From contig NZ_JAAALB010000002.1 in the NCBI RefSeq assembly GCF_009905545.1, positions 248,001 through 312,000 on the forward strand: a stretch of DNA of 64,000 bases. Direction: 5' to 3'. Positions 1 to 9,500 of the stretch are shown here, piece after piece. Source of the DNA: Cellulophaga sp. BC115SP. GTDB taxonomy: Bacteria; Bacteroidota; Bacteroidia; Cytophagales; Spirosomataceae. Numbering within the stretch: the first letter of the stretch is position 1; every line of letters starts with the position of its first letter. The notes under the pieces are model-generated. The model did no database searches, was not told the DNA's origin, and saw nothing but the letters and a program-made list of their open reading frames with translations. Position numbers and translations under genes: made by a program.

Positions 1-9
1 AAGATTTTT

Positions 10-59
10 CATGCTCATTTAACTCCATAGCCTGGCGGCTATGGAGTTAAATGAGCATG
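10..59. repeat. Perfect 23-bp inverted repeat with 4-nt loop
   Basis: The arms at 10-32 and 37-59 are exact reverse complements, separated by TGGC. There is a T-run before the left arm but no T-run after the right arm, so on the plus strand it is not a classic intrinsic terminator. It could end transcription from a gene outside the window or be a dispersed palindrome. The rest of 60-331 shows no gene or clear motif and presumably carries the promoter of the gene at 332. Confidence 0.8.
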
Positions 60-331
60 CGCAAGCAATAGCCCAACTATATGGACTAACCCACTAGTAG
101 CTGACGCATATTTCTCATTGGAGATAACTCCAACAAGGTTAATAAAAACACATTTTCCTCCTCCAACTGGGTATAATTCCAACTTTTTGAACTCTATTAG
201 TTAATAATGTTAGGTCATTGCCCTAAGGCATGATAGTTTTTTGGGTTTGTCACTCTAATTTTAATCCCAGACCAAGAAACTTTTGGCTTTTGAGGCCATT
301 TTCTAAAGATTAATTAACTATATAAATAACT

Positions 332-3043
332 ATGTCACTTTCTAAACTATCAGTGCTTGTTGGGGCATCCTTGGGTTTGTACTCATTTATTCACCAGCCA
401 GCACCTACCTCAACCTATCCCTCTGAGGTTTTTACAAAGGTGGATACCTTAAATCGTCCTGACGAAAATCGTTTTACCAAAACTGTCTTATCTAACGACC
501 TCAATGAGCCAATGGAATTGGCAGTTGCGCCCGATGGTCGTGTGTTTTTTGTGGAACGTGCAGGAAAGTTTTATGTGTATGAACCTGCCAAAAAGAAAAC
601 TCGTCTATTATATGATTTTCCTGTAAAGGCAGTAGACAAATACCTGAATGGAATGTTGGGTATGACGATTGACCCTAATTTTAAGGATAATCACTATTTG
701 TATTTCTTCTATACGATTCAGGATAAAGAACAAACCAGACAGCGTATTTCCCGTATCAAAGTGGATAGCGAAAGTAATCTTGATTTGGCTAGTGAGCAAT
801 CTATTATCGAGTTCCCGATTGATTTGGAAGTGAGTGCGCATACAGGTGGTTCTCTGGCATGGGATGCTCATGGCAACTTGTTTATTTCAACAGGAGACAA
901 TACTGTTCCGTTTGAGTCAAGTGGTCATGCGCCTATTGATTCTCGTGAGGGACGTATTACGTTTGATGCGCAACGTTCGGCAGGAAATGCCAATGATTTA
1001 CGTGGTAAAATCCTACGTATTCATGTCGAAAAAGATGGCTCTTACACCATTCCAGAAGGTAACCTTTTTCCGAAGGGCACTGCTGGCACTCGTCCTGAAA
1101 TTTATGTTATGGGTTGTCGTAACCCTTACCGTATTTCGGTAGACCCTGCAACTTCAATTGTGTACTGGGGCGAAATCGGTCCTGATGCGGGAAATGATGG
1201 AGTCCAAGGACCTAGAGGTTATGACGAATTTAACCAAGCCAAAAAAGCAGGTAACTACGGTTGGCCATATTTTGTAGGAGATAGCAAGCCTTATCATCAA
1301 TATGATTTTGCCACTAAAAAAGTCGGAGATTTATTTGAACCAAACACTCCTATCAATAATTCGCCTAACAATACTGGTATCAAGAACCTCCCTCCAGCTC
1401 AAAAAGCGATGATTTGGTATCCTTACAATAAATCAGCAGAGTTTCCTGAACTAGGTGTGGGTGGTCGTTGTGCTATGGGTGGTCCTGTGTATCATTATGA
1501 TGCCAAAATTGCTAACAAAAGTAAAATGCCTTCCTATTATGACAAAGCATTATTTGTATATGATTGGATGCGCAACTGGATATTTGCGGTAAGATTGGAC
1601 GAAAACCAGAACTATCAATCTTTGGAGCAGTTTATGCCTCAAACAGGTGATTTCCGTCGTCCTGTAGATATGGAAATTGGTCAAGATGGCTCTATGTATT
1701 TATTAGAATATGGTTCGGTATATGGTATTGACAATGAAGATGCTCGTTTGGTAAAAATCGACTTTAATGGCGGAAACAGAGCACCTGTAGCAAAAGCAAT
1801 TGCACAAGATACTATCGGTTTAGCTCCAATGACAGTTCAGTTTAAAGGCGAACAAAGTTTGGATTATGACAAAGGCGATAAATTGTCTTATTTATGGAAA
1901 TTTGAAGGAAATAGTACTTCAACAGAAGTAAATCCAAGTTATACTTTCAAGAAAAATGGTATTTATAAAGTATCGTTAACGGTAAAAGATCAAGCAGGAA
2001 TCAGCAATACTAAAACTTTGACCATAAAAGTGGGTAATACCTTACCAGATGTAGCTATTTCGACAGAAGAAAACAGTACTTTCTTCAAAGCTAACTCAAG
2101 TAATTTGAAATATGCTGTTGATGTAAAAGACAAGGAAGATAAAATTATCGACTCGAAGCGTGTGAAGGTAGTTTTGAACTATATTCCAAAAGTAAGTAGA
2201 GAACCACAAATGGGTCACCAGCAATTAACTTCTACGTTTAGCTTAGGAAAATCATTAATTGCAGGCTCAGACTGTAAGGCATGTCACCAATTGAATGCGC
2301 CTTCAGCTGGTCCAGCGTTTAAGGAGGTAGCCAAAAAATATCGTGATGATAAGACGGCTATTGCTAAACTTGCGAACAAGATTATTACTGGTGGTGGTGG
2401 TCTTTGGGGCGACCGTGAAATGAGCGCGCACCCACAACTTTCTAGAGAGGAAACTACCGAAATGGTGAAATATATCCTTTCATTGGGATCAGAACCAGTT
2501 GAAAACCGTATTGCTCCAAAAGGAACAGTGGCGTTGAAAGAGCACGTTGGCAAGGAGCAAGAAGGTCGCTATGTGATTACAGCTTCGTACACTGACAAAG
2601 GTTCGTTGGTAGCTCCAGCAGGGAAACCAAAAACGATTTTGGCTTTAAACAAAACTGCTACTTTGGTATTGCGTCCAAATCGTGTTTATGGTGCTGAGGC
2701 TGACGAATTACATAATCTTGGTCGTCAAGACAAGCGTTTGGGCTTTATTCACAATGGTTCATATTTTGTCTTAAAAAATATCGATTTGAAAGGTATTAAT
2801 GAATTAACTTACAAATTCTCGTCAAGAGACAAGGCTGCTACTGTGGAAGTTCATACTGGTTCGCCAACGGGTCCTGTAGTTAGTACATTGTCGTATAGTC
2901 CAACAGGTGCGTGGGACAAATATGCTGAGCAAACTGTGGGTATTCAAGCACCAACAGGAAAACAAGATTTGTATTTTGTCTTTACTAAGAAAGATACTCC
3001 AAACAAAGACTTGTGTAGCCTCGAATGGATTGAGTTTAAGTAA
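332..3043 (+). CDS. PQQ-dependent sugar dehydrogenase with PKD, cytochrome c and CBM-like domains
   Basis: This is an exported oxidoreductase of the glucose/sorbosone dehydrogenase family, expected to oxidise a sugar in the periplasm with PQQ and pass electrons to its own heme. A hydrophobic N-terminus (about residues 5-20) looks like a signal peptide. The six-bladed propeller covers about residues 45-475 and has family motifs such as GCRNPYR and NYGWP. A PKD domain follows (about 485-570). Next comes a c551/c552-type cytochrome domain with heme motif C648-K-A-C651-H652 and a downstream MSAHP segment that probably supplies the axial Met. The last 140 residues look like a CBM6-type beta-sandwich. 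The 903-residue length fits this multi-domain architecture, common in Bacteroidota. It is transcribed alone, with a terminator at 3262-3299. The substrate is unknown. Confidence 0.85.
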   Translation: MSLSKLSVLVGASLGLYSFIHQPAPTSTYPSEVFTKVDTLNRPDENRFTKTVLSNDLNEPMELAVAPDGRVFFVERAGKFYVYEPAKKKTRLLYDFPVKAVDKYLNGMLGMTIDPNFKDNHYLYFFYTIQDKEQTRQRISRIKVDSESNLDLASEQSIIEFPIDLEVSAHTGGSLAWDAHGNLFISTGDNTVPFESSGHAPIDSREGRITFDAQRSAGNANDLRGKILRIHVEKDGSYTIPEGNLFPKGTAGTRPEIYVMGCRNPYRISVDPATSIVYWGEIGPDAGNDGVQGPRGYDEFNQAKKAGNYGWPYFVGDSKPYHQYDFATKKVGDLFEPNTPINNSPNNTGIKNLPPAQKAMIWYPYNKSAEFPELGVGGRCAMGGPVYHYDAKIANKSKMPSYYDKALFVYDWMRNWIFAVRLDENQNYQSLEQFMPQTGDFRRPVDMEIGQDGSMYLLEYGSVYGIDNEDARLVKIDFNGGNRAPVAKAIAQDTIGLAPMTVQFKGEQSLDYDKGDKLSYLWKFEGNSTSTEVNPSYTFKKNGIYKVSLTVKDQAGISNTKTLTIKVGNTLPDVAISTEENSTFFKANSSNLKYAVDVKDKEDKIIDSKRVKVVLNYIPKVSREPQMGHQQLTSTFSLGKSLIAGSDCKACHQLNAPSAGPAFKEVAKKYRDDKTAIAKLANKIITGGGGLWGDREMSAHPQLSREETTEMVKYILSLGSEPVENRIAPKGTVALKEHVGKEQEGRYVITASYTDKGSLVAPAGKPKTILALNKTATLVLRPNRVYGAEADELHNLGRQDKRLGFIHNGSYFVLKNIDLKGINELTYKFSSRDKAATVEVHTGSPTGPVVSTLSYSPTGAWDKYAEQTVGIQAPTGKQDLYFVFTKKDTPNKDLCSLEWIEFK

Positions 3044-3088
3044 TGTTGAATTATGATTTGTGAATTGTGAATGTTTTTTTCCATCCGT

Positions 3089-3186
3089 GGTCAGTGTCTC
3101 ACTGACCAATTAGCGACAGCAAAACTCGTATAACATAGGTAAAAGTAGTACGAGGTCTTGTCGCTTGTCGAGTGCCTCATTCGACA
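3089..3186. repeat. Cluster of three adjacent hairpins
   Basis: Three dyads lie in a row after the dehydrogenase gene. The arms are 3089-3096/3100-3107 (GGTCAGTG with loop TCT), 3112-3118/3159-3165 (an imperfect cruciform that also pairs CTCGTA with TACGAG), and 3166-3171/3181-3186 (TGTCGA/TCGACA). None has a T-run. They are part of the 3044-3458 intergenic stretch, which also holds half of a dispersed repeat (3213-3249) and a terminator. Confidence 0.6.
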
Positions 3187-3212
3187 CGAATGCAAAAATT
3201 GAAGAATACATT

Positions 3213-3249
3213 CCTATTTCCGAAATCAGAAATCCTAAATCCGCAATAG
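3213..3249. repeat. Dispersed repeat family B, right half only
   Basis: The segment TTTCCGAAATCAGAAATCCT and the bases after it match the right halves of the fuller copies at 4724-4835 and 17313-17426. The left half is absent here. Confidence 0.65.
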
Positions 3250-3261
3250 TTTGATTGTTCT

Positions 3262-3299
3262 ATCGCCTTGTTGACTAACAACCAACAAGGCGATTTTTT
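3262..3299 (+). terminator. Intrinsic terminator of the PQQ dehydrogenase gene
   Basis: Perfect 12-bp stem ATCGCCTTGTTG (3262-3273) with CAACAAGGCGAT (3283-3294), loop of 9 nt, followed by a T-run to 3299. Confidence 0.85.
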
Positions 3300-3458
3300 A
3301 TTACAAATGAATCTGTCCCTATTAAAATATTCAATCGCAAACACAACAGAGCATATTATTGGGTTTTAAATTAAAAACTCTGCATTTATAATTGAAAATA
3401 TTCTATACCTTCGTAATCTCAAATCAAATTAATTTCCTTTCAATTGACACAAACAATT

Positions 3459-4325
3459 ATGAAAACCCAACCTACCTTGAAGCACTTGATGCTTTGTACC
3501 TTATTATTATTATCATTCAGTTCATTTTCTTTTTCAGGAATTACTATTTCAAAAGACAGTACCCGTGCTTGGATTGTCCAACTCAGCAGCAGTTTGCCAG
3601 CAGGCTCGGATACTACTTTGTCAAAATGGATTCGTGATGGATTAAACGAAAGTATCTTAAAAGGTACTTTTGACACGACTTCAAACAAGCAGAAACTTTA
3701 CACCGACCTAAACAATGCTTTGAGTATTTACCATAGAAAGGTAATTATTCGTAACTTCGACTTTCCTGGCTTGGCCAACGGGTCTTATCAACCCAATGGT
3801 TTTTCGCAAGGAACACAATTTGCGAACTTCAAAGTAAAATTACCAAGTGGAAGTTTTGACCCAGATTTTGCGGTAAGCTATGCGCCAGATGTGATGTCTT
3901 TTGTGAACAACACCGCTAGTTTGGAGCAATTGCCAGAAGGAACAAAATTGTATAGAGTATGTAATGACGGATGGGACCAATTTACAGGAGGTTATTGGAC
4001 ACGTACTAAACCCAAATCAATATCTGAAGTAATTGGTGGAACTGCCGTTCAGCCGGAATGGAATAGCTTCAAAAATATTGTAGAATACACCGTTCCTGCG
4101 GGAGGTATCTGGGTTTGGAGAGGATTAGCTGCGGCACAAAAACTCTCAAATAACTTAAACATAGGTCAACCATATTTAGCTGGTGGAGGCGAACAAATTT
4201 TGATTCCATTGGTGTATCGTAGATTAAAGAAAGCAGATGGGAGCTTTGATTTTAGAGCAATCAATCCTGCTATGCAAAATAGAATAGTAGTATTACCAGC
4301 CAACGAATTACCATGGAAACGTTAA
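3459..4325 (+). CDS. Exported protein with a TNT/ART-like toxin domain
   Basis: I chose the ATG at 3459 because it gives a clean signal peptide (MKTQPTLKHL, then a Leu/Ser/Phe-rich core). The 288-residue product has an undefined N-terminal half. Its C-terminal half (about residues 155-265) has the pattern of TNT-type NAD glycohydrolases and related ADP-ribosyltransferase-fold toxins: an LPEGTKLYR opening with R166, GGYWT at 177-181, a V-x-Y-x-V-P-x-G-G strand, then GGGEQI with Q246. In TNT toxins the corresponding GGGTQ glutamine and early arginine are catalytic. That assignment is by pattern only. The next gene overlaps the 3' end in another frame, as toxin-immunity pairs often do. No delivery domain such as Rhs, PAAR or T9SS is visible, so it could instead be a housekeeping exported NADase-like enzyme. 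Confidence 0.55.
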   Translation: MKTQPTLKHLMLCTLLLLSFSSFSFSGITISKDSTRAWIVQLSSSLPAGSDTTLSKWIRDGLNESILKGTFDTTSNKQKLYTDLNNALSIYHRKVIIRNFDFPGLANGSYQPNGFSQGTQFANFKVKLPSGSFDPDFAVSYAPDVMSFVNNTASLEQLPEGTKLYRVCNDGWDQFTGGYWTRTKPKSISEVIGGTAVQPEWNSFKNIVEYTVPAGGIWVWRGLAAAQKLSNNLNIGQPYLAGGGEQILIPLVYRRLKKADGSFDFRAINPAMQNRIVVLPANELPWKR

Positions 4326-4636
4326 CTCCCGTATATCTGAGATTGCTCAAAGCCAATTTCGAACATTTAGTTCAGTGCTTCGCTGAGCAAGAATCACTTA
4401 CAGGTCAAACAGGTTTATTATTAAAACTTAGAGCTGAAGATATTTTATCAAACTCGTTGAGTCAAGCATTGTCAACATCAGAGGTAACCGACGAAAATCT
4501 TCAATGGGTTCGTGAGGCGGTGATGACATATTTGAGATTTTACCCTGAAAATATTACCAGTAGTAATCTCGCAACCCTCGATGACGAAATCGATATGATA
4601 CTTCACAGAATTATGGAGATAGCAGAACTTTTGTAG
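4313..4636 (+). CDS. Small acidic helical protein, possible immunity partner
   Basis: This 107-residue protein has no signal peptide and no membrane segment. It is rich in Leu and Glu, is predicted by eye to be almost all helical, and is acidic towards the C-terminus. I recognise no family. Its ATG at 4313 lies inside the upstream gene (13-nt overlap, different frame), so the two are probably translationally coupled. Small acidic proteins coupled behind a toxin domain are often immunity proteins that block the active site. That role is inferred from position and size only. If the upstream protein acts in the periplasm, a cytoplasmic partner would guard against unexported toxin. Confidence 0.55.
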   Translation: METLTPVYLRLLKANFEHLVQCFAEQESLTGQTGLLLKLRAEDILSNSLSQALSTSEVTDENLQWVREAVMTYLRFYPENITSSNLATLDDEIDMILHRIMEIAELL

Positions 4637-4723
4637 TGATGAGTTGTGAATGATGAGTTTTGAATGATGAATTGTGAATGGTGAGTTGTCCTTGCCTAAA
4701 ATAGGTTGAACTAAGTAAAAACT

Positions 4724-4835
4724 GTTTATTTCGGATATCGGATGTTGGATTTCGGAAGTGTAAGCTTCTATATTTTGTAAAAAATAAAAGTATTTTGCTT
4801 CGTTTCGGAAATCAGAAATCCCAAATCTAAAATTC
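4724..4835. repeat. Dispersed repeat family B, full copy
   Basis: The left part TTTCGGATATCGGATGTTGG and the right part TTTCGGAAATCAGAAATCCC are imperfect reverse complements, so the element can fold into a long hairpin. It matches 17313-17426 along most of its length. The preceding 4637-4723 contains several imperfect copies of a GTGAATGATGAGTT-like phrase and no gene. Confidence 0.7.
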
Positions 4836-4866
4836 TTTGAAAACTCAACACTCCCCACTCAGCACT

Positions 4867-4907
4867 AAAAAAATACCCCCTCACCTACATAGATGAGGGG
4901 GATTTTT
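4867..4907. terminator. Bidirectional terminator between the toxin-like pair and susD
   Basis: Stem CCCCCTCA with TGAGGGGG (4876-4901) is flanked by an A-run on the left and a T-run on the right, so it can end transcription from both converging units. Confidence 0.85.
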
Positions 4908-4936
4908 ATTATCATTCAGTTTTTCACTTATCTGTT

Positions 4937-6523
4937 TTATTTAACATCCCAGAAGATCTTCGCATCGCGAGTATCTTTGCTAGAAACAGCACTATAGTTC
5001 GGGTTGAATGTACGCTCACGACCAGGGTAAGTCAATCTGTTTGGTGGCAAAGCAAAACCTGAAGTATTGTCCGCTACAAATGTCAACTGAGGATATTTTG
5101 TACGACGAAGTTCAGACCAAGCTTGTACCGATTGCATAAAGCCAAATTGTACCCATTTTTGTGTCCAAATCAAGGCTAATTTTTGAGCCGAAGATCCAGC
5201 ATATTTAATCGTTGAGTTTGCTAAAAAGTCATTTACAGCTGCGGCAGATGGAGCAGTCAATTTTGGCGCTGTACTATTGCTCAAGTTATTCAAAGCATAG
5301 TAATAAGCAATTGATTGAGCTACACCTTTGTTATAAGCTGTTGCCGCATCTGTAGTAGTTCCCCAACGCTCATACGCTTCTGCTTTCAACAAATGTGTTT
5401 CAGCTGAAGTAAAGATTACACCAGGTAATTTGCTGTTATACACAAACGTAGCTGAGTCAAGCACTGCATATTTACCATTAGTAATATTTGTAGCTTGGTC
5501 AGTTGAGTTTAAGTCTAATGGCATTGCATAATAATCTGCATTGGCTACCCATTTGCTACCATCCTGACGACCGCCTTTGTCATAAATTACAGCAATACGC
5601 GGGTCATTAGCAGGTTTTAATACTTTATCCAACAAGAACGAAGCTCCCAAATGGTTATTTGACTCATAGAAAGCATTACGCAAATTGTCAATATAAGTTG
5701 TTACTGGGTTCAACAAAGCATTTTGAGTTGTTTCTTCCAACAAAGGATACTGTGTTGGGTTATTCAACATTTCTAATACTTCTGCCTTTGCTTTTGCTTC
5801 ATCCACGAATGAAATACGCATTAATGCACGCAAACGTAAAGAGTTTGCCAAACGACGCCATTTTGTAATATCGCCTTGGAAAAGAATATCTTGCTTTTTG
5901 AACGAACCAGCCGTTACACTACTCAAGTTAGCCGTAGCAAAATAATTTGAAGCATCTTTCAAACCTGCAATTACAGTGTAGTACACTTCTTTTGCGTCAT
6001 CAAACTTTGGCGATGTAATCGAGCCATTTAAGTTCAACATTCCTGCTTCAGAAAATGGAATATCTCCCCAAAGGTCAACCATTTGAGCCGTTTGTTCCAA
6101 CATTGCTACTTTCGCTGCATTCACAAACACATCTGCACTTTGTTTTTCTGTAGCTGAAAGTTTAGCGTATTGTTTTTCTATTTCACGATAATGCGCCAAA
6201 GGACCACTACCATTACCATTCGTTGTGTAAAAATCACCCCAACGTTGCTCGGTATATTGCGCTTGTTCACGGTAAATGAATTTATCGTTGGTAAATGAAA
6301 TCACTTGAGAAAATACACCTGCGTGCGTCAACGCAAAAGTACGCATATCCCAATATTTTGGGTAGATACGATCATTGTTGAGAATTTGAGTAAAAAATTT
6401 CTCAACTGAAGGAGTCGTTGTTTGTTCAGGGTTAAGGTACAAGTCACCGAGTTGGTCTTTACAGCTAATCAAAGTAGCTACAATCGCTAACATTGCACTT
6501 ATTTTGATGAATGTCTTTTTCAT
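4937..6523 (-). CDS. SusD/RagB-like outer-membrane lipoprotein (SusD_2 type)
   Basis: This is a surface glycan-binding lipoprotein that works as the lid of the neighbouring SusC transporter. It starts with a lipoprotein signal (MKKTFIKISAMLAIVATLIS) and a lipobox cysteine at residue 21. The 528-residue length and motifs such as LYLNPEQ, the aromatic-rich WDMRTF segment and the TPR-like helices with C-terminal RRTKYP and NRLTYPGRE match the SusD_2 subfamily. It lies 31 bp after susC in the same direction and ends at the bidirectional terminator 4867-4907, so the two form one transcript. The glycan cannot be told from sequence; no degradative enzyme is in the same operon. Confidence 0.9.
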   Translation of the reverse strand: MKKTFIKISAMLAIVATLISCKDQLGDLYLNPEQTTTPSVEKFFTQILNNDRIYPKYWDMRTFALTHAGVFSQVISFTNDKFIYREQAQYTEQRWGDFYTTNGNGSGPLAHYREIEKQYAKLSATEKQSADVFVNAAKVAMLEQTAQMVDLWGDIPFSEAGMLNLNGSITSPKFDDAKEVYYTVIAGLKDASNYFATANLSSVTAGSFKKQDILFQGDITKWRRLANSLRLRALMRISFVDEAKAKAEVLEMLNNPTQYPLLEETTQNALLNPVTTYIDNLRNAFYESNNHLGASFLLDKVLKPANDPRIAVIYDKGGRQDGSKWVANADYYAMPLDLNSTDQATNITNGKYAVLDSATFVYNSKLPGVIFTSAETHLLKAEAYERWGTTTDAATAYNKGVAQSIAYYYALNNLSNSTAPKLTAPSAAAVNDFLANSTIKYAGSSAQKLALIWTQKWVQFGFMQSVQAWSELRRTKYPQLTFVADNTSGFALPPNRLTYPGRERTFNPNYSAVSSKDTRDAKIFWDVK

Positions 6524-6554
6524 ACTTTTCTAAATAAAATGTCTGATTGGTTGA

Positions 6555-9500
6555 TTAAAAACTTGCGTGTAAAGCCACACCAAAGCTACGAGTTGCTGCT
6601 GTTGAACCTTCGTCGATACCTTGACGGTTCCAGCTAGTACCGATAGGTGCTTCTGGGTCAAGATTTTTCAACGTGCGGTACAAGTAGAATAGGTTACGAC
6701 CAATCAAAGACACACGAACATTTTGCAAACGCAATTTTTGAGCTACTGCCGAAGGCAAAGTATAAGATAAAATTGCTTCACGAACTTTCAAGTAACTGTT
6801 GTTATAAACGGCACCGTTTTCATACCAACCCGACGAACCCCAAGTATAAGTATTCATGTAATACGAGGCAGCATCAATGATTTTACCGTTTTTCTCACCA
6901 CTAGCGGTTACGCCGTCCAACATTACACCATCATGATATACTTTACCACCGTTTGGAGCAGTTGCAGTGTGACTTGACAACAACACGTTATTGCCACTTC
7001 CATCTACATAATATGGCAAACCACCGTTTTCGGCATCACGATATTTCATTGTACTTTCGAACATACCAGCACCCGTCGCATACAACAATGGGTTTGATAC
7101 CAATTGTCCACCGATACGGTAATCCATATTGATGTCTAAAGTGAAGTTTTTGTAGGTAAATGAGTTCAAGAAACCACCGATTAATTTCGGCATAACGTTA
7201 CCTACTTTTTTGTAGTCAGATGTTAAGGTATAAAGACCATCATCAGAGATGATAAAGTTACCTTTTGAGTCAGTCGCACGTACGTGAGTGTAAATATTTC
7301 CTAAATAATCACCTTCGTCAGCTACGATTTTAATAGCAGATTGGTCAGCATCATAAGCCACTAACTGAGGGATACCTTTTGCCAACTTCTCAACTTTTGT
7401 GCGGTTGATGGCAGCATTGATACGTGTGTTCCAAGTGAAATCACGTGTTTTGATAGGAGTTGCATAAATCGATGCTTCCCAACCAAAAGAGCGAAGCTCA
7501 CCAACGTTTGCCAATACCGAACTAGCACCTGTACTTGTAGGAATAGACGTTTGAAGAATTTGATCTTTGATACGGCTATTGTAATAAGTCAAATCAAATC
7601 CTAACTTATTTTTGAAGAATTTCGTTTCTAAACCAAATTCATTCTCAAATTTCTGTTCAGGTTTGATGTTATCATTACCATAGCTAGAACTTGCTCTTAA
7701 AGCAGGAACTGCACCGTAAGCCGTTTGCAAAATCGTTTGAGAATACGTAGTGTTTGCCACATACAATGGAGGAGCATTACCCACAATACCATAAGAAGCA
7801 CGGATTTTACCGTAGTTCATGAAATTAGGCATTTGGAATGCGTCTGAGAATACAAAACCAGAGTTTACCGAAGTGTAGAAATAACTGTTATTTCCTGCTG
7901 GCAATGTTGAAGAGTATTCCTGACGAGCAGTACCTTCTACGAACAACATGTTTTTGTAAGCAGCATTCAAAGTACCCAAGTAAGCAAACTTAATCATTTC
8001 TCTACGTGAAGCACTAGCATTCAATACGTTAGTAGAGTTGTTCATACTAAACCAGTTCTCGATTACCAAACCACCATTTGTACCAACTGATTGGTCATAG
8101 TATTTTTCTTGACGACCTTGCACACCAGCAGAAGCTGACAAATCAAAATCTGTATTCAATTTTTTAGCATAAGTCAACATCGCATCGCCATACACGATTG
8201 AGTAACGACCACTTGCAACACGGTATTCACCAGTACTATTTCCTGAGTTAAACAAAGCAGGAAATTCGTTGTATTTCTTTACTTCAGTACCCAAACTTGT
8301 AAAGTCATTACCTACACGACCACGTAATCCGAATTCATTATTGATTTTGTAATTCAAAGTCACTGAACTTAATACACGGTCTTGGTTTTCGTCTTCGCTA
8401 TTACGCAAAGCATTCCACAACAAGTCCATAATATCACCACCACGAATGTTGTATTTGAACGCCTCTGAAGGATTACGCTCAGGAACATTGTACGGTACAT
8501 ATTTGTATCCTTGTGATGTTTGGTAATGATTCAAGAAGTTGTTCATATCTTCCGCACGGCTATAAAAACCACCATAGTTGGCTGTTACACGGTTGATTTG
8601 CTCTGGACGGTTGTGCACTTTTGAGTTGATATAACTTACAACCACATCAGCAGTAACTTTATTACTTAATTTTACAGAAGAGTTCAAGTTGAAAGTATTA
8701 CGTTTCAAACCACTTCCACGCATAATACCTGCATAGTCAGTTCCTGTGTAAGAAAAACGGTAAGAACCTTTATCAGTTGCATTTGAGAATGCTGCGTTAA
8801 CCGTTGAGTTATAACCTGTTTGATAAAAATCGTTAAAGTTATTTGGTTTTGCGCTATACGACTGCATCGTTCCGTCCCACCAAGGCATCATTCTACCGTC
8901 CATTTTAGGACCAAATTGTCCGTAAGCTCTGAAGTTAACACGCTTAGAACCATCAGGGTTTGTGATAAAACCTTCTTCATCAGCACCAACTGCAAGGTTT
9001 GTAGCACGGTCATAACCTGGGCCGTAAACATTCTGATATTGAGGTGTAAATGCTACACGTTCTTGGTTATACGTGTAGTTTAATTCAACGCCTAACCCTT
9101 TGCCTTTTACACCAGATTTTGTTGTAATAACAATTACACCATTCGAAGCTTCAGAACCGTAAAGGGCTGTTGCTGATGCACCTTTCAATACCGACAAACT
9201 TGCAATATCAGCTGGGTTGATATCCAAGATACCATTACCACGGATACGTTGATCATCCCAATAACCGCCGTTGTTCAAGCCATTTGCACCTGCTTGGTTA
9301 AAATCACGGATTACGATACCATCCACAACATAAAGTGGTTGAGTATTATAATTCAATGAGTTTACCCCACGTACCTGTACGTTTACAGCTGATGTTGCAC
9401 CACCTGGCGCCGTAGAAATTTTAACGCCTGCTACTTTACCGTACAATGCCGAAGCAAAGTTGGTATTACCCGAAGCGGTGATTTCCTTGCTCGAAACTGT

